Positions 50,021 to 58,977 of a stretch of 64,000 nucleotides of DNA are shown here, in pieces. The notes beneath the pieces are model-generated. The model made no database searches and was not told the DNA's origin. It worked only from the letters and a program-made list of their open reading frames with translations. The DNA lies in NCBI RefSeq assembly GCF_018449795.1, contig NZ_JAAVVE010000001.1, positions 177,545 to 241,544 on the forward strand, read 5' to 3'. This stretch comes from Sphingomonas sp. dw_22 (GTDB lineage Bacteria > Pseudomonadota > Alphaproteobacteria > Sphingomonadales > Sphingomonadaceae). Both the position numbers and the translations under genes were made by a program. Each line of letters opens with the position of its first letter. Position 1 is the stretch's first letter.

Positions 50021-50994
50021 GCCAGATCCTCCTGCGCTTCCTCGCCGGACAATGGCGCCGTCCCGCCGCCAAAGGCAACGGCGTGCCGGGGCCGGGTATC
50101 GATCGATAATCGGAATATGTCCGGCCGGGCATAATGGCCGACGACGTCGAGATCATATTTGCCGCGGGCGATCGCCCGCCGGTCTATCTCGGCCAGCTTG
50201 ATCGCCTCACCGGAGAAATCGGGCTCGACCAGCACATTGCCGAGCGGATCGACGATGCACGAGCCGCCGCGGATCAGCACGGTATCGGGCGCGTCGCCCT
50301 GGATGGGCGAATAGTCCGGCGGGCCGTCGCCGCGCGTGAAATACTGGCAGGCGGAGAGGACGAAGCACCGCCCCTCCAGCGCGATCGTGCGCATCGTCGG
50401 CAGCCAGGTGTCGCGATCGTCCACCGTCGGCGCGCAATAGAGCTCGATGCCCTGCGCATACATCGCCATGCGCAGCATCGGCATGTAATTCTCCCAGCAG
50501 ATCACGCTGCCGATGCGGCCGAGCGGCGTATCGGCCACGCCGATGGTGGAGCCGTCGCCAAAGCCCCAGACCAGCCGTTCGAGTGCGGTCGGCATCAGCT
50601 TGCGATGCTTGGAGATCAACCGGCCGGCAGGATCATAGGTCAGCGCGCTGCAATAGAGCGTGCCGCCGTCGCGCTCGATCACGCCGATCACGAGATGGAT
50701 GCCATTGTCGCGCGCGATCTCGCCGAGCCGCGCCGCTTCCGGCCCGGGCAGCTCGATCGCGCTTGCGTGATAGCGGCGGAAATCCTCCCGCCCCTCGGCG
50801 CTCCGCATCCCCAGCCGCGCGCCGAAATCCAGGCCCTTGGGATAGCCGCCGACAAACGCCTCGGGAAACACCACCAGCTCGGCGCCCAGCCCGGCCGCCT
50901 CGCGCGCCAGATCGGCCGCTTTCGCGATCGTCCGGGACGTATCGAACAGGACGGGCGCGGCCTGGACGACGGCGGCTTTGAAGTTCCTGGGCAT
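50008..50994 (-). CDS. Nitrilase-family C-N hydrolase
   Basis: 328 residues with the complete catalytic triad: Glu45 (FPEAF), Lys132 (HRKLMPT) and Cys166 (CWENYMP). CWENYMPMLRMAMY and the length are those of true aliphatic/aromatic nitrilases rather than amidases. It would hydrolyse a nitrile to acid and ammonia. The 3' end overlaps cioA by 13 bp with the cioA ribosome-binding site inside it, so the two are translationally linked. Co-expression with a cyanide-insensitive oxidase suggests defence against, or use of, nitriles or cyanide adducts (inference). The MocR gene lies 22 bp upstream. Confidence 0.9.
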   Translation of the reverse strand: MPRNFKAAVVQAAPVLFDTSRTIAKAADLAREAAGLGAELVVFPEAFVGGYPKGLDFGARLGMRSAEGREDFRRYHASAIELPGPEAARLGEIARDNGIHLVIGVIERDGGTLYCSALTYDPAGRLISKHRKLMPTALERLVWGFGDGSTIGVADTPLGRIGSVICWENYMPMLRMAMYAQGIELYCAPTVDDRDTWLPTMRTIALEGRCFVLSACQYFTRGDGPPDYSPIQGDAPDTVLIRGGSCIVDPLGNVLVEPDFSGEAIKLAEIDRRAIARGKYDLDVVGHYARPDIFRLSIDTRPRHAVAFGGGTAPLSGEEAQEDLACSD

Positions 50995-51016
50995 CGGGAC
51001 GATCCTCGAAATGAAG

Positions 51017-52396
51017 CTACACGACGGCTCTCGTGCCAAGCGAAGGCTGGGAGATCAGGCTTGCGAGCTGGGTCAGCCCGTCTTCCAGGGCGCCGCGATC
51101 GGGCGCGACCCCCAGGGAAATCCGCACCGCCTCGATCGGATGGGCCATCACCGCGAAGGCGGAACCCGGCACGATCGAGACGCCGGCGCGATCGGCATGC
51201 TCGGCAAAGTCCGCGGCACGCCAATGATCCGGCAGGTTGAGCCAGAGATGATGGCCGTGCGGATCGGCGGCGAAGCCCGCCTCGCCCAGAATGGCGGCGG
51301 CGAGCTTCTGGCGCACCGCGTTCTCGGTGCTGATGGCCTTCGTCACTTGATCCAGGGTGCCGTCGAGGATCCAGCGGCTGGCGAGCGCCGACAGCAGCGG
51401 GGGCGCCATCAGGATCGTCGCGCGCAGCACCGCGGCGAGCCGCAACGCCCTGCCCGCGTTCGGCGCGACGACATAAGCCACCCGGAGCGCAGGCGTCGCG
51501 CATTTGGAAAGCGTCGCGATGTGCCAGGTGATGTCGCCCGCCAGCTCGGCCATCGCGGCGATACGCTCGGGCCGGAGCGGTGCATAGGGATCATCCTCGA
51601 TGATCGCGACGCCATGCCTGCGCGCGACCTCCACAAGCGCGCGACGGCGCTCTTCCGGCAGGGTCGCGGTGGTCGGATTGTCGATCGTCGGGACCACATA
51701 CAGGGCCTTGGGCGCCTTTTCGCGGCATGCGCGTTCGAAGGCGTCCGGAAGGATGCCCTGGGCATCCATCGCCAGCGGCTCCAGCGCGAGCCCCTGCTGC
51801 GCCGCCACGGCCTTGAGCCCCGGATAGGTCATCGCGCCGGCCGCGACCCCATCGCCGCGCCCCAGGAGCAGCGCGCACAGGGCGAAGAGCGCGCTCTGGG
51901 CGCCGCCCGTCACCACCAGCCGATCCGCGGTCACGCCCTCGATCCGCTGGCCGAGCCAGCCGGCGGCGGCCACACGATCGGGCTCGGCGCCGTTGCTCTC
52001 CTGATAGTGGAGCGTCAGCAGGCCGCGCGGATTGCCGAGGATGGCCGCAATCCCCTGCGGGAAGATCTTGCGGAAATCGATCTCCGCCGGCTGCGGCGGG
52101 ATGTTCATGCTCAGGTCGATCAGAGGATGCGCCGGTTCCGACGCATCCCCGCCGTCCAGCTTCTCGCTGATGAAGGTGCCGCGCCCCGCCTGCGCCTCGA
52201 CCAGACCGCGCCGGCGCGCTTCGTTGAAGGCGCGCGTCACGGTCGTCAGGTCGACGTCGAGCGCCTCGGCGATGGCGCGCTGCGGCGGCAATCGCTCACC
52301 ACGCGCGACGCGGCCCAATCGGATATCGGCCTCCAGCGCCTCGACGATGCCGAGATATTTCATGCGCGCGCCTTCGATCAACCGCGGTCGCCACAT
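51017..52396 (-). CDS. MocR-type regulator: GntR HTH fused to PLP aminotransferase domain
   Basis: 459 residues. The N-terminal winged HTH ([50 protein letters not shown]) is followed by a fold-type I aminotransferase domain with the PLP lysine in [16 protein letters not shown] and Asn/Asp/Tyr ligands in DNPTTATLP and [11 protein letters not shown]. MocR proteins sense an amino compound via PLP and bind direct repeats about 30 bp apart. Two TGTATGG repeats 31 bp apart lie in its own promoter, and a 32-bp-spaced pair precedes the 5-aminolevulinate synthase gene. It heads an operon with nitrilase, cioA, cioB and DUF2474. The ATG at 52396 has GAGGGTG just upstream. Confidence 0.92.
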   Translation of the reverse strand: MWRPRLIEGARMKYLGIVEALEADIRLGRVARGERLPPQRAIAEALDVDLTTVTRAFNEARRRGLVEAQAGRGTFISEKLDGGDASEPAHPLIDLSMNIPPQPAEIDFRKIFPQGIAAILGNPRGLLTLHYQESNGAEPDRVAAAGWLGQRIEGVTADRLVVTGGAQSALFALCALLLGRGDGVAAGAMTYPGLKAVAAQQGLALEPLAMDAQGILPDAFERACREKAPKALYVVPTIDNPTTATLPEERRRALVEVARRHGVAIIEDDPYAPLRPERIAAMAELAGDITWHIATLSKCATPALRVAYVVAPNAGRALRLAAVLRATILMAPPLLSALASRWILDGTLDQVTKAISTENAVRQKLAAAILGEAGFAADPHGHHLWLNLPDHWRAADFAEHADRAGVSIVPGSAFAVMAHPIEAVRISLGVAPDRGALEDGLTQLASLISQPSLGTRAVV

Positions 52397-52409
52397 ATCA
52401 CCCTCATGC

Positions 52410-52448
52410 TTGTATGGTCTATTTGCATACAATGCATGCCATGTATGG
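52410..52448. promoter_or_regulatory. MocR direct-repeat operator at its own promoter
   Basis: TGTATGG at 52411-52417 and again at 52442-52448 (31-bp spacing, same strand). The first copy is also half of an inverted repeat, TTGTATG-N9-CATACAA (52410-52432). The site lies 14-52 bp upstream of the MocR start. Confidence 0.7.
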
Positions 52449-52480
52449 CCACCAAGGGAAAGGCCGGAGTGCATCGCCCG

Positions 52481-53704
52481 TCAGGCGGCCCGGCGCGTCG
52501 CGGTCCAGCCGAGATCCCGGCCGACCGTGACGAGCGCATCGACGAGCGCGCGCATATGCGCCTGGGTATGGAAGGGCGTGGGCGTGAGGCGCAGCCGCTC
52601 CTGCCCGCGTGCGACGGTCGGGTAATTGATCGGCTGGACGTAGATGCCATGATCGCTCAGCAGCACTTCGCTGATGCGCCGGCAGAGATGCGCGTCGCCC
52701 ACGATCACCGGCAGGATATGGCTCGGCGTGTCGAGCACGGGCAGGCCCGCGCCACGGAGCATCGCCTTGAGCAGCGCCGCATTCTCGGCCTGGCGCGCCC
52801 GCTCCTCCGGATGCGCCTTCACATGCTGGATCGCCGCGACGGCGCCCGCCGCCAGATGCGGGCAGAGCGAGGTCGTGAAGATGAAGCTGTCGGCAAGGCT
52901 GCGGATCACGTCCATCATCAGCGCCGGCCCCGCGACATAGCCGCCCATCACGCCGAAAGCCTTGGCGAGCGTGCCCTCGATCAGCGTCAGCCGATGGGCC
53001 AGCCCCTCGCGCTCGGCGATGCCGCCGCCCCGCGCGCCATAGAGGCCGACCGCATGCACCTCGTCCAGATAGGTGATCGCGCCATGCTTCTCGGCGACGT
53101 CGCAGATCGCCGCGATCGGCGCCACGTCGCCGTCCATGCTGTAGACGCTTTCGAAGGCGACGATCTTGGGCCGCGCCGGATCGACACCGCGCATCAGCTC
53201 TTCCAGATGCGCCACGTCATTGTGCCGGAAGATGAAGCGCTCCGCGCCCGAGCGGCGAATGCCCTCGATCATCGAATTATGATTGAGCGCGTCGGAGAAG
53301 ATCGCGCAGTCCGGCAGTATCCGGCCGAGCGTGCCGAGCGCGGCAAGGTTCGAGATCCAGCCGGAGGTGAAGATCAGCGCGGCTTCCTTGCCGTGCAGAT
53401 CGGCCAGTTCCGCCTCCAGCGCGACATGCTGGCGATTGGTGCCCGAGATGTTGCGCGTCCCGCCCGCGCCAGCGCCGGACAGGTCGATCGCCTCGTGCAT
53501 GGCCGCGAGCACCTCCGGGTGCTGACCCATGCCGAGATAGTCGTTGCTGCACCAGACCGTGACGCGCTGCGTCTCGCCATCCGGGCGGCGCCAGAGCGCG
53601 GTCGGGAACTCGCCTGCGATGCGCTCCAGCTCGATGAACGTCCGGTAGCGGCCGTCCAGCTTCATGTCGGAAAGGAGATCCCGAAACTTCGCATTGAAAT
53701 CCAT
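52481..53704 (-). CDS. hemA: 5-aminolevulinate synthase
   Basis: 407 residues, full length for the alphaproteobacterial enzyme. The PLP lysine is Lys248 in [13 protein letters not shown]; also visible are [22 protein letters not shown] and [11 protein letters not shown]. It condenses glycine and succinyl-CoA to give 5-aminolevulinate, the first step of heme synthesis by the C4 route. Here it sits between a MocR regulator and cyoABCD rather than with other heme genes, so it may be a dedicated or second copy. A direct-repeat pair like that of MocR lies in its promoter. Confidence 0.95.
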   Translation of the reverse strand: MDFNAKFRDLLSDMKLDGRYRTFIELERIAGEFPTALWRRPDGETQRVTVWCSNDYLGMGQHPEVLAAMHEAIDLSGAGAGGTRNISGTNRQHVALEAELADLHGKEAALIFTSGWISNLAALGTLGRILPDCAIFSDALNHNSMIEGIRRSGAERFIFRHNDVAHLEELMRGVDPARPKIVAFESVYSMDGDVAPIAAICDVAEKHGAITYLDEVHAVGLYGARGGGIAEREGLAHRLTLIEGTLAKAFGVMGGYVAGPALMMDVIRSLADSFIFTTSLCPHLAAGAVAAIQHVKAHPEERARQAENAALLKAMLRGAGLPVLDTPSHILPVIVGDAHLCRRISEVLLSDHGIYVQPINYPTVARGQERLRLTPTPFHTQAHMRALVDALVTVGRDLGWTATRRAA

Positions 53705-53762
53705 CTGTCACCACCCAGTGCGCGCAGCCGATGGGGACATCCTCACTCGGCGGAGCCGCTAT

Positions 53763-53801
53763 CCATACATTATTGCCGTAAAATGGGCTTACACCCATAC
53801 A
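53763..53801. promoter_or_regulatory. MocR-type direct repeat upstream of hemA
   Basis: On the minus strand TGTATGG occurs twice, at 53763-53769 and 53795-53801, 32 bp apart, each inside the longer word TAATGTATGG. The spacing matches the MocR gene's own promoter within one base. Confidence 0.65.
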
Positions 53802-54006
53802 TTACAAGTCATGCACTCATGCACTACGCACCCGGCAGCAAGACGTACCCGGGCGCATCGGCACAAGTATCGCCCTCGCATAAAGGGCAGGAAAGCGCGG
53901 AATTCCGGACTCTACGCCCTCCTTTCGGCGCTCCGATGACATAGGCGCCGAGCGGTCCCGCGCGCGATTGGACAAAATGTCCCACATATAATTGTACGCT
54001 TGACAC

Positions 54007-54058
54007 GCATACATATAGCCACGATTTGGCCGCGCATATGGATAGCCACAGCCATACA
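54007..54058. promoter_or_regulatory. CATACA repeats on the cyo side of the divergent region
   Basis: GCATACA (54007-54013) and CCATACA (54052-54058), 45 bp apart, close to a TTGACA at 54000. The spacing differs from the two stronger pairs, so assignment to MocR is weaker. Confidence 0.4.
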
Positions 54059-54124
54059 CAGACATGCAACATGCCTGTCGGACCTGCGGCCGCCAACGAG
54101 TCACCGGTTCAAGGGAATAGTTGC

Positions 54125-55111
54125 GTGCTGGCGTTACCGAGTTTCATCCCCTCCCCCCGCAGGAGGAGAAAATACGCCGAATCCGGGCCGGGCAAGGGCC
54201 TTCGGTCACCCGCCCTGCTGGGCCGGGCCGCCCTGCCCTTGCTGCTGCTTGCGCTCGGCGGGTGCGGGCATCTGGAACTGCTCGATCCCAAGGGCTCGAT
54301 CGGCGAGCAGGAGAAGAACCTGATCCTGATCGCGCTCGGGCTGATGCTGCTGGTCGTGATCCCGGTGATGGTGCTGACAATCGTGTTCGCCTGGCGCTAT
54401 CGCGAGGGCAACACCAGCGCGGCCTATGCGCCCAACTGGTCGCACTCGACCAGGATCGAAGTCGTCATCTGGACGATCCCCTGCATCATCGTCGCCACGC
54501 TGGCCGTGCTGATCTGGCAGAGCACCCATGCGCTCGATCCCTACAAGCCACTGGAATCCCGCGAGAAGCCGGTGCGCGTCGAGGTGGTCGCGCTCAACTG
54601 GAAATGGCTGTTCATCTACCCCGACTACGGCATCGCCACGGTCAACCAGCTTCCGATCCCGGCCGGCACGCCGATCGAGTTCAAGCTGACGTCCGAATCG
54701 ATGATGAATTCCTTCTTCATCCCGCAGCTCGGCAGCCAGATCTACGCCATGGCCGGGATGCGCACCCGGCTCCACCTGATCGCCGACGAGCCCGGCAGCT
54801 ATGACGGCCGCTCCTCGGCCTATAGCGGGCAGGGCTTCTCCGACATGCGCTTCAAGGCGATCGCGATGCCGCGCGAGCGCTTCGATGCCTGGGTGAAACA
54901 GGCCCGGAAGGCGCCCGTCACGCTCGATCGCATCACCTATGCCGCGCTCGAAAAGCCCAGCACCAAGATCCCGCCCACCACTTACGCGGCGGTGGCGCCG
55001 GGGCTCTTCGACAGCATTGTCGACCGGTACATGACCGGCCGCATGTCCCAGATGGCCATGATCGGGATCGGCCCCTTGTGCGGCCCCAAGACCCCGGCAG
55101 CGGCGGAGTAA
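54125..55111 (+). CDS. cyoA: Cytochrome o ubiquinol oxidase subunit II
   Basis: 328 residues from GTG 54125, preceded by AAGGGA. A lipobox LLLALGGC near residue 45 marks a lipoprotein, then two membrane helices (LILIALGLMLLVVIPVMVLTIVFAWRY; IEVVIWTIPCIIVATLAVLIW) and a periplasmic cupredoxin-like domain (VEVVALNWKWLFIYPDYGIATVNQL...). No CuA ligands are visible, as expected for a quinol oxidase. ATG 54038 in the same frame is an alternative start but would place the CATACA site at 54052 inside the gene. First gene of cyoABCD. Confidence 0.9.
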   Translation: MLALPSFIPSPRRRRKYAESGPGKGLRSPALLGRAALPLLLLALGGCGHLELLDPKGSIGEQEKNLILIALGLMLLVVIPVMVLTIVFAWRYREGNTSAAYAPNWSHSTRIEVVIWTIPCIIVATLAVLIWQSTHALDPYKPLESREKPVRVEVVALNWKWLFIYPDYGIATVNQLPIPAGTPIEFKLTSESMMNSFFIPQLGSQIYAMAGMRTRLHLIADEPGSYDGRSSAYSGQGFSDMRFKAIAMPRERFDAWVKQARKAPVTLDRITYAALEKPSTKIPPTTYAAVAPGLFDSIVDRYMTGRMSQMAMIGIGPLCGPKTPAAAE

Positions 55112-55117
55112 ATTCAA

Positions 55118-57097
55118 ATGCTTGGCAAGCTTAACTGGGACGCGATCCCTTTCCATGAGCCCATCATCATGGGCACCGGCGCGGTCGTCGTCCTTGGGGG
55201 CCTGTTGGTCCTCGCCCTCATCACGCGCTATCGCCTGTGGGGCTATCTGTGGCGCGAATGGATCACCACCGTCGATCACAAGAAGATCGGCGTGATGTAT
55301 TTCGGCCTGGGGCTGGTCATGCTGCTGCGCGGCTTCGCCGACGCGATCATGATGCGCACCCAGCAGGCCATGGCCGCCAACGACGCGGCCGGTTACCTGC
55401 CGCCCGCGCATTACGACCAGATCTTCACCGCGCACGGCGTCATCATGATCTTCTTCGTGGCGACGCCGTTCATCCTCGGCCTGATGAATGTGATCGTGCC
55501 GCTCCAGATCGGCGCGCGCGACGTGGCCTATCCCTTCGTCAACTCGCTCGGATTCTGGCTGTCGGCGGTGGGCGCGGCGCTGGTGATGGTGTCGATGTGG
55601 ATCGGCGACTTCGCCGCCACCGGCTGGGTCGCCTATCCGCCGCTTTCGGAACTGGGATACAGCCCGACGACAGGCGTGGACTATTTCATATGGTCGCTAC
55701 AGGTGTCGGGCCTCGGCACCACGCTGGCGGGCATCAACTTCGTCGTGACCATCTTCCGGATGCGCGCGCCGGGCATGGACCTGATGAAGATGCCCGTCTT
55801 CGTCTGGACCGCGCTCATCACCAACATCCTGATCGTCGCGATCTTCCCGGTGCTGACCGCCACCTTGGCGCTGCTCACGGCCGACCGCTATTTCGACATG
55901 CATTTCTTCACCAACGAGCTTGGTGGGAATGCGATGATGTACATCAACCTGATCTGGATCTGGGGCCATCCGGAAGTCTATGTCCTGATCCTGCCGTGCT
56001 TCGGCGTCTATTCCGAAGTCATCGCCACCTTCTCGGGCAAGCCGCTGTTCGGCTACAAGTCGATGGTCTACGCGACCTCGTCGATCGGCGTTCTCAGCTT
56101 CTTCGTGTGGCTGCACCATTTCTTCACCATGGGATCGGGCGCGAACGTCAATGCCTTTTTCGGCATCATGACGACGATCATCTCGATCCCGACCGGCGTG
56201 AAGCTCTTCAACTGGCTGTTCACCATGTATCGCGGCCGCATCCGCTTCCACTCGGCGACGCTGTGGACGATCGGCTTCATGGTGACGTTTGCCGTCGGAG
56301 GGATGACTGGCGTGCTGCTCGCCGTGCCGGGCGCGGACTTCGTGCTGCACAACTCGCTGTTCCTGGTGGCGCATTTCCACAACGTCATCATCGGCGGCGT
56401 GGTCTATGGGTGTCTCGCCGGCATGACCTTCTGGTTCCCCAAGGTGTTCGGCTTCACGCTGAACGAGTTCTGGGGGAAGGTTTCCTTCTGGTGCTGGCTG
56501 GTCGGCTATTGGCTCGCCTTCACGCCGCTCTACATCCTCGGCTTCAAGGGGATGACCCGGCGCATGAACCATTACGACATGCCCGATTGGCAGCCCTATC
56601 TGATCGTCGCGCTGGTGGGCGCGGTCATCATCGGCCTGGGCATCCTGGCGATCCTGATCCAGCTCTATGTCAGCATCCGCGACCGCGAGCAGAATCGCGA
56701 CCTGACCGGCGATCCGTGGAACGCGCGCAGCCTGGAATGGGCCACCGCCTCGCCCGCGCCCTTCTATAACTTCGCCCATGTGCCCCGGATCACCTCGCTG
56801 GAGCAGCATTGGGAGGACAAGGAGACCGGCCGCGCCTGGCAGCAGCCCGCCACCTATGAGGACATCCATATGCCGCGCAACACCGGCGCCGGCTTCGTGA
56901 TCGCCGCGTTCAGCTTCGTCCTGTGCTTCGCCCTGGTGTGGCACATCTGGGCGCTCGCGGCGGTGGGCCTGCTCGGCATGATCGGCACCTTCGTCGCGCG
57001 CAGCTACGACCGCGACACCGACTATTACGTCCCCGCCGCCGAAGTCGCGCGCATCGAGAGCGAGCGCCACGCGCTCCTGGCAGCAGCAAAGGCATAG
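55118..57097 (+). CDS. cyoB: Cytochrome o ubiquinol oxidase subunit I
   Basis: 659 residues, about 15 membrane helices. Metal and heme ligands are visible: His in [11 protein letters not shown] (low-spin heme), the Cu-B set [12 protein letters not shown] plus [10 protein letters not shown], and the heme-o3/heme-b histidines in [13 protein letters not shown]. The GHPEVY motif with Tyr cross-link and the K/D-channel residues are those of proton-pumping A-type oxidases. It begins 6 bp after cyoA. Confidence 0.96.
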   Translation: MLGKLNWDAIPFHEPIIMGTGAVVVLGGLLVLALITRYRLWGYLWREWITTVDHKKIGVMYFGLGLVMLLRGFADAIMMRTQQAMAANDAAGYLPPAHYDQIFTAHGVIMIFFVATPFILGLMNVIVPLQIGARDVAYPFVNSLGFWLSAVGAALVMVSMWIGDFAATGWVAYPPLSELGYSPTTGVDYFIWSLQVSGLGTTLAGINFVVTIFRMRAPGMDLMKMPVFVWTALITNILIVAIFPVLTATLALLTADRYFDMHFFTNELGGNAMMYINLIWIWGHPEVYVLILPCFGVYSEVIATFSGKPLFGYKSMVYATSSIGVLSFFVWLHHFFTMGSGANVNAFFGIMTTIISIPTGVKLFNWLFTMYRGRIRFHSATLWTIGFMVTFAVGGMTGVLLAVPGADFVLHNSLFLVAHFHNVIIGGVVYGCLAGMTFWFPKVFGFTLNEFWGKVSFWCWLVGYWLAFTPLYILGFKGMTRRMNHYDMPDWQPYLIVALVGAVIIGLGILAILIQLYVSIRDREQNRDLTGDPWNARSLEWATASPAPFYNFAHVPRITSLEQHWEDKETGRAWQQPATYEDIHMPRNTGAGFVIAAFSFVLCFALVWHIWALAAVGLLGMIGTFVARSYDRDTDYYVPAAEVARIESERHALLAAAKA

Positions 57098-57101
57098 AGC
57101 C

Positions 57102-57728
57102 ATGAACCTCCCCGTCTCCCCCGCTTCGCTGGCGCTCGCCGAGCCGGAGCATCACCCCCACGCCCATCATGACGACGGCTCCAGAACCGTGCTCGGTTTC
57201 TGGATCTACCTGATGAGCGACTGCCTGATCTTCGCCTGCCTGTTCGCCACCTTCGGCGTGCTGGCGGAGAATGTCGCGGGCGGGCCCGGCGGCAGGCAGC
57301 TGTTCGACCTGCCCTATGTCGCGGCGGAAACCGTGCTGCTGCTGGTGAGCAGCTTCACCTTCGGCGTGGCCGCGCTCGCGATGCAGGCGGGCGAGCGGAA
57401 CAAGGTGGTCGGCTGGCTGATTGCCACCTTCCTGCTTGGCGCCGGCTTCATCGCGATGGAAGTACACGAGTTCGCGCTGCTGATCGCCGAGGGCGCGGGG
57501 CCGAGCCGCAGCGCCTTCCTCTCGGCCTATTTCACGCTTGTAGGCACGCACGGGCTGCACGTCACCGCCGGGCTGCTGTGGCTGGGGGTGATGATCCACC
57601 AGGTGCTGCATTTCGGGCTGGACGACATGGTCCGCCGCCGCCTCGCCTGCCTCAGCCTGTTCTGGCACTTCCTCGATCTGGTCTGGATCTGCGTCTTCAC
57701 CTTCGTCTATCTCCGGGGAGCGATCTGA
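57102..57728 (+). CDS. cyoC: Cytochrome o ubiquinol oxidase subunit III
   Basis: 208 residues, five membrane helices, a His-rich N-terminus (EPEHHPHAHHDDGSRTVLGFWIYLMSDC) and the subunit III pattern GTHGLHVTAGLLWL. It starts 4 bp after cyoB, and its stop overlaps the cyoD start (TGATG). Confidence 0.94.
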   Translation: MNLPVSPASLALAEPEHHPHAHHDDGSRTVLGFWIYLMSDCLIFACLFATFGVLAENVAGGPGGRQLFDLPYVAAETVLLLVSSFTFGVAALAMQAGERNKVVGWLIATFLLGAGFIAMEVHEFALLIAEGAGPSRSAFLSAYFTLVGTHGLHVTAGLLWLGVMIHQVLHFGLDDMVRRRLACLSLFWHFLDLVWICVFTFVYLRGAI

Positions 57729-58078
57729 TGGCCCGCGCGCACGCAACCCATGGCAGCCTGACCACCTATACGATCGGCTTCCTCCTCTCGCTGGCGCTGA
57801 CCGCCCTGTCGTTCGGCGCGGTGATGGCCGGGGCGATCCCCAGGGACATGATGCTGCCGGCGATCACTGCGCTGGCGGTGGCGCAGCTTCTGGTACAGCT
57901 CGGCTTCTTCCTGCACCTGGGCACCGCGCCGGAGCAGCGCAACAACACCGTGATCTTCGTGCTGACGGCGCTGCTGATCGCGACGGTCGTCTCCGGCTCG
58001 CTGTGGGTGATCCACAACGCGAACATCAACATGATGCCGACCCAGATGTCCGTCGAAAGCGCACGGGCGAAGAACTGA
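57728..58078 (+). CDS. cyoD: Cytochrome o ubiquinol oxidase subunit IV
   Basis: 116 residues, three membrane helices, with the family patterns GSLTTYTIGFLLSLALTALSF and LVQLGFFLHLG. It is the last gene of cyoABCD. No heme O synthase (cyoE) follows, so heme O must come from elsewhere in the genome. Confidence 0.93.
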   Translation: MARAHATHGSLTTYTIGFLLSLALTALSFGAVMAGAIPRDMMLPAITALAVAQLLVQLGFFLHLGTAPEQRNNTVIFVLTALLIATVVSGSLWVIHNANINMMPTQMSVESARAKN

Positions 58079-58089
58079 CGCCGACCCTT

Positions 58090-58132
58090 GGGCGACCGGA
58101 GCTACTTGCAGCCCCCAGCAATCCGGTCGCCC
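58090..58132 (+). terminator. Hairpin after cyoD
   Basis: GGGCGACCGG (58090-58099) and CCGGTCGCCC (58123-58132) are perfect 10-bp complements with a 23-base loop, but there is no T-run. More likely an mRNA stabiliser or processing site than a classical terminator. Confidence 0.35.
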
Positions 58133-58215
58133 GCCTCCCGGCCAGCCCCCGTCACCCCAAGGACGGCCCGGCGGCCGGGAGGCACGTCGCCACCCCGGAG
58201 GAAGGAAGGCCGCGC

Positions 58216-58977
58216 ATGTCCCTCGCCCGCCCTGCATCGCAGCCGATCTGGAAGCGCTCCCATTATCTGGAGCGGATGACGCTGCGCCAGTTGACGCTGG
58301 CATTCTTCCAGCATCCTGCCGTCTGGTGCTATCTGCTCCTCGGCGTGCTGAGCACGATCGCGGCGGCGCGGCTCCCCGCATCGCCGATCGGGATATTGGC
58401 CGCGGTCGCGGCGGCCGGGCTCATCTATCCGCTGGTCTGGTATGCGCTGCATCGCTGGGTGCTGCACAGCCGCTGGATGTTCAAATCGCCCCTCACGGCC
58501 GGCGTGTGGAAGCGCATCCATTACGACCACCATATCGATCCGAACCATCTCGAAGTGCTGCTGGGCGCGCTCTACACGACGCTGCCGACCATCGCCCTGG
58601 CGACCGCGCCCATGGGATGGATCATCGCCGGCGTCCCCGGCGCCGCCGCGGCCTTCGCCGCCGGGCTCTTCATCACCTGCGGCTATGAATATGTGCATTG
58701 CATCGAGCATCTGCCCTACAAGCCGCGAAGCCGGGCGCTCGCCTATATGAAGGCCCGCCACCTCGAACATCATTTCCATGACGAGAGCGGCAATTACGGC
58801 ATCACCAATTTCGCCTGGGACCGGCTGTTCGGCACGCTCTATGTCCGCAGCGAACGGCCCGGAAAGAGCCCGACCGTCTTCAACCTGGGCTATACCCGCG
58901 ATCTGGCGCGCGATTACCCTTGGGTCGCGCAGCGCTCCGGCGGCGACGCCCCCGACCGGCCGGTGCGGAAGCGCTGA
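58216..58977 (+). CDS. Sterol desaturase/fatty acid hydroxylase-family membrane protein
   Basis: 253 residues with four or more membrane helices and the di-iron histidine clusters of the family: HRWVLH, HYDHHIDPNHLE, HLPYK and HLEHHFHDESGNYGITN. The order and spacing match fatty acid hydroxylases acting on lipids such as ceramides or carotenoids. The start at 58216 follows GAAGGAAGG. Its stop overlaps the exporter start (TGATG). Substrate unknown. Confidence 0.87.
   Translation: MSLARPASQPIWKRSHYLERMTLRQLTLAFFQHPAVWCYLLLGVLSTIAAARLPASPIGILAAVAAAGLIYPLVWYALHRWVLHSRWMFKSPLTAGVWKRIHYDHHIDPNHLEVLLGALYTTLPTIALATAPMGWIIAGVPGAAAAFAAGLFITCGYEYVHCIEHLPYKPRSRALAYMKARHLEHHFHDESGNYGITNFAWDRLFGTLYVRSERPGKSPTVFNLGYTRDLARDYPWVAQRSGGDAPDRPVRKR

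Larger units (their letters stand above)
53705..54124. other. 420-bp divergent control region between hemA and cyoA
   Basis: It holds CCATACA at 53763-53769 and 53795-53801 (hemA side), GCATACA at 54007-54013 and CCATACA at 54052-54058 (cyo side), two CATGCAC words (53811-53826), and a TTGACA (54000-54005). Composition is more AT-rich than the surrounding genes. No coding sequence is supported. Confidence 0.6.

Noticed and set aside
54000..54028. TTGACA at 54000 as the -35 of cyoABCD
   Set aside because: No acceptable -10 lies 16-18 bp downstream (GATTTG only), so the promoter is not called as a feature.
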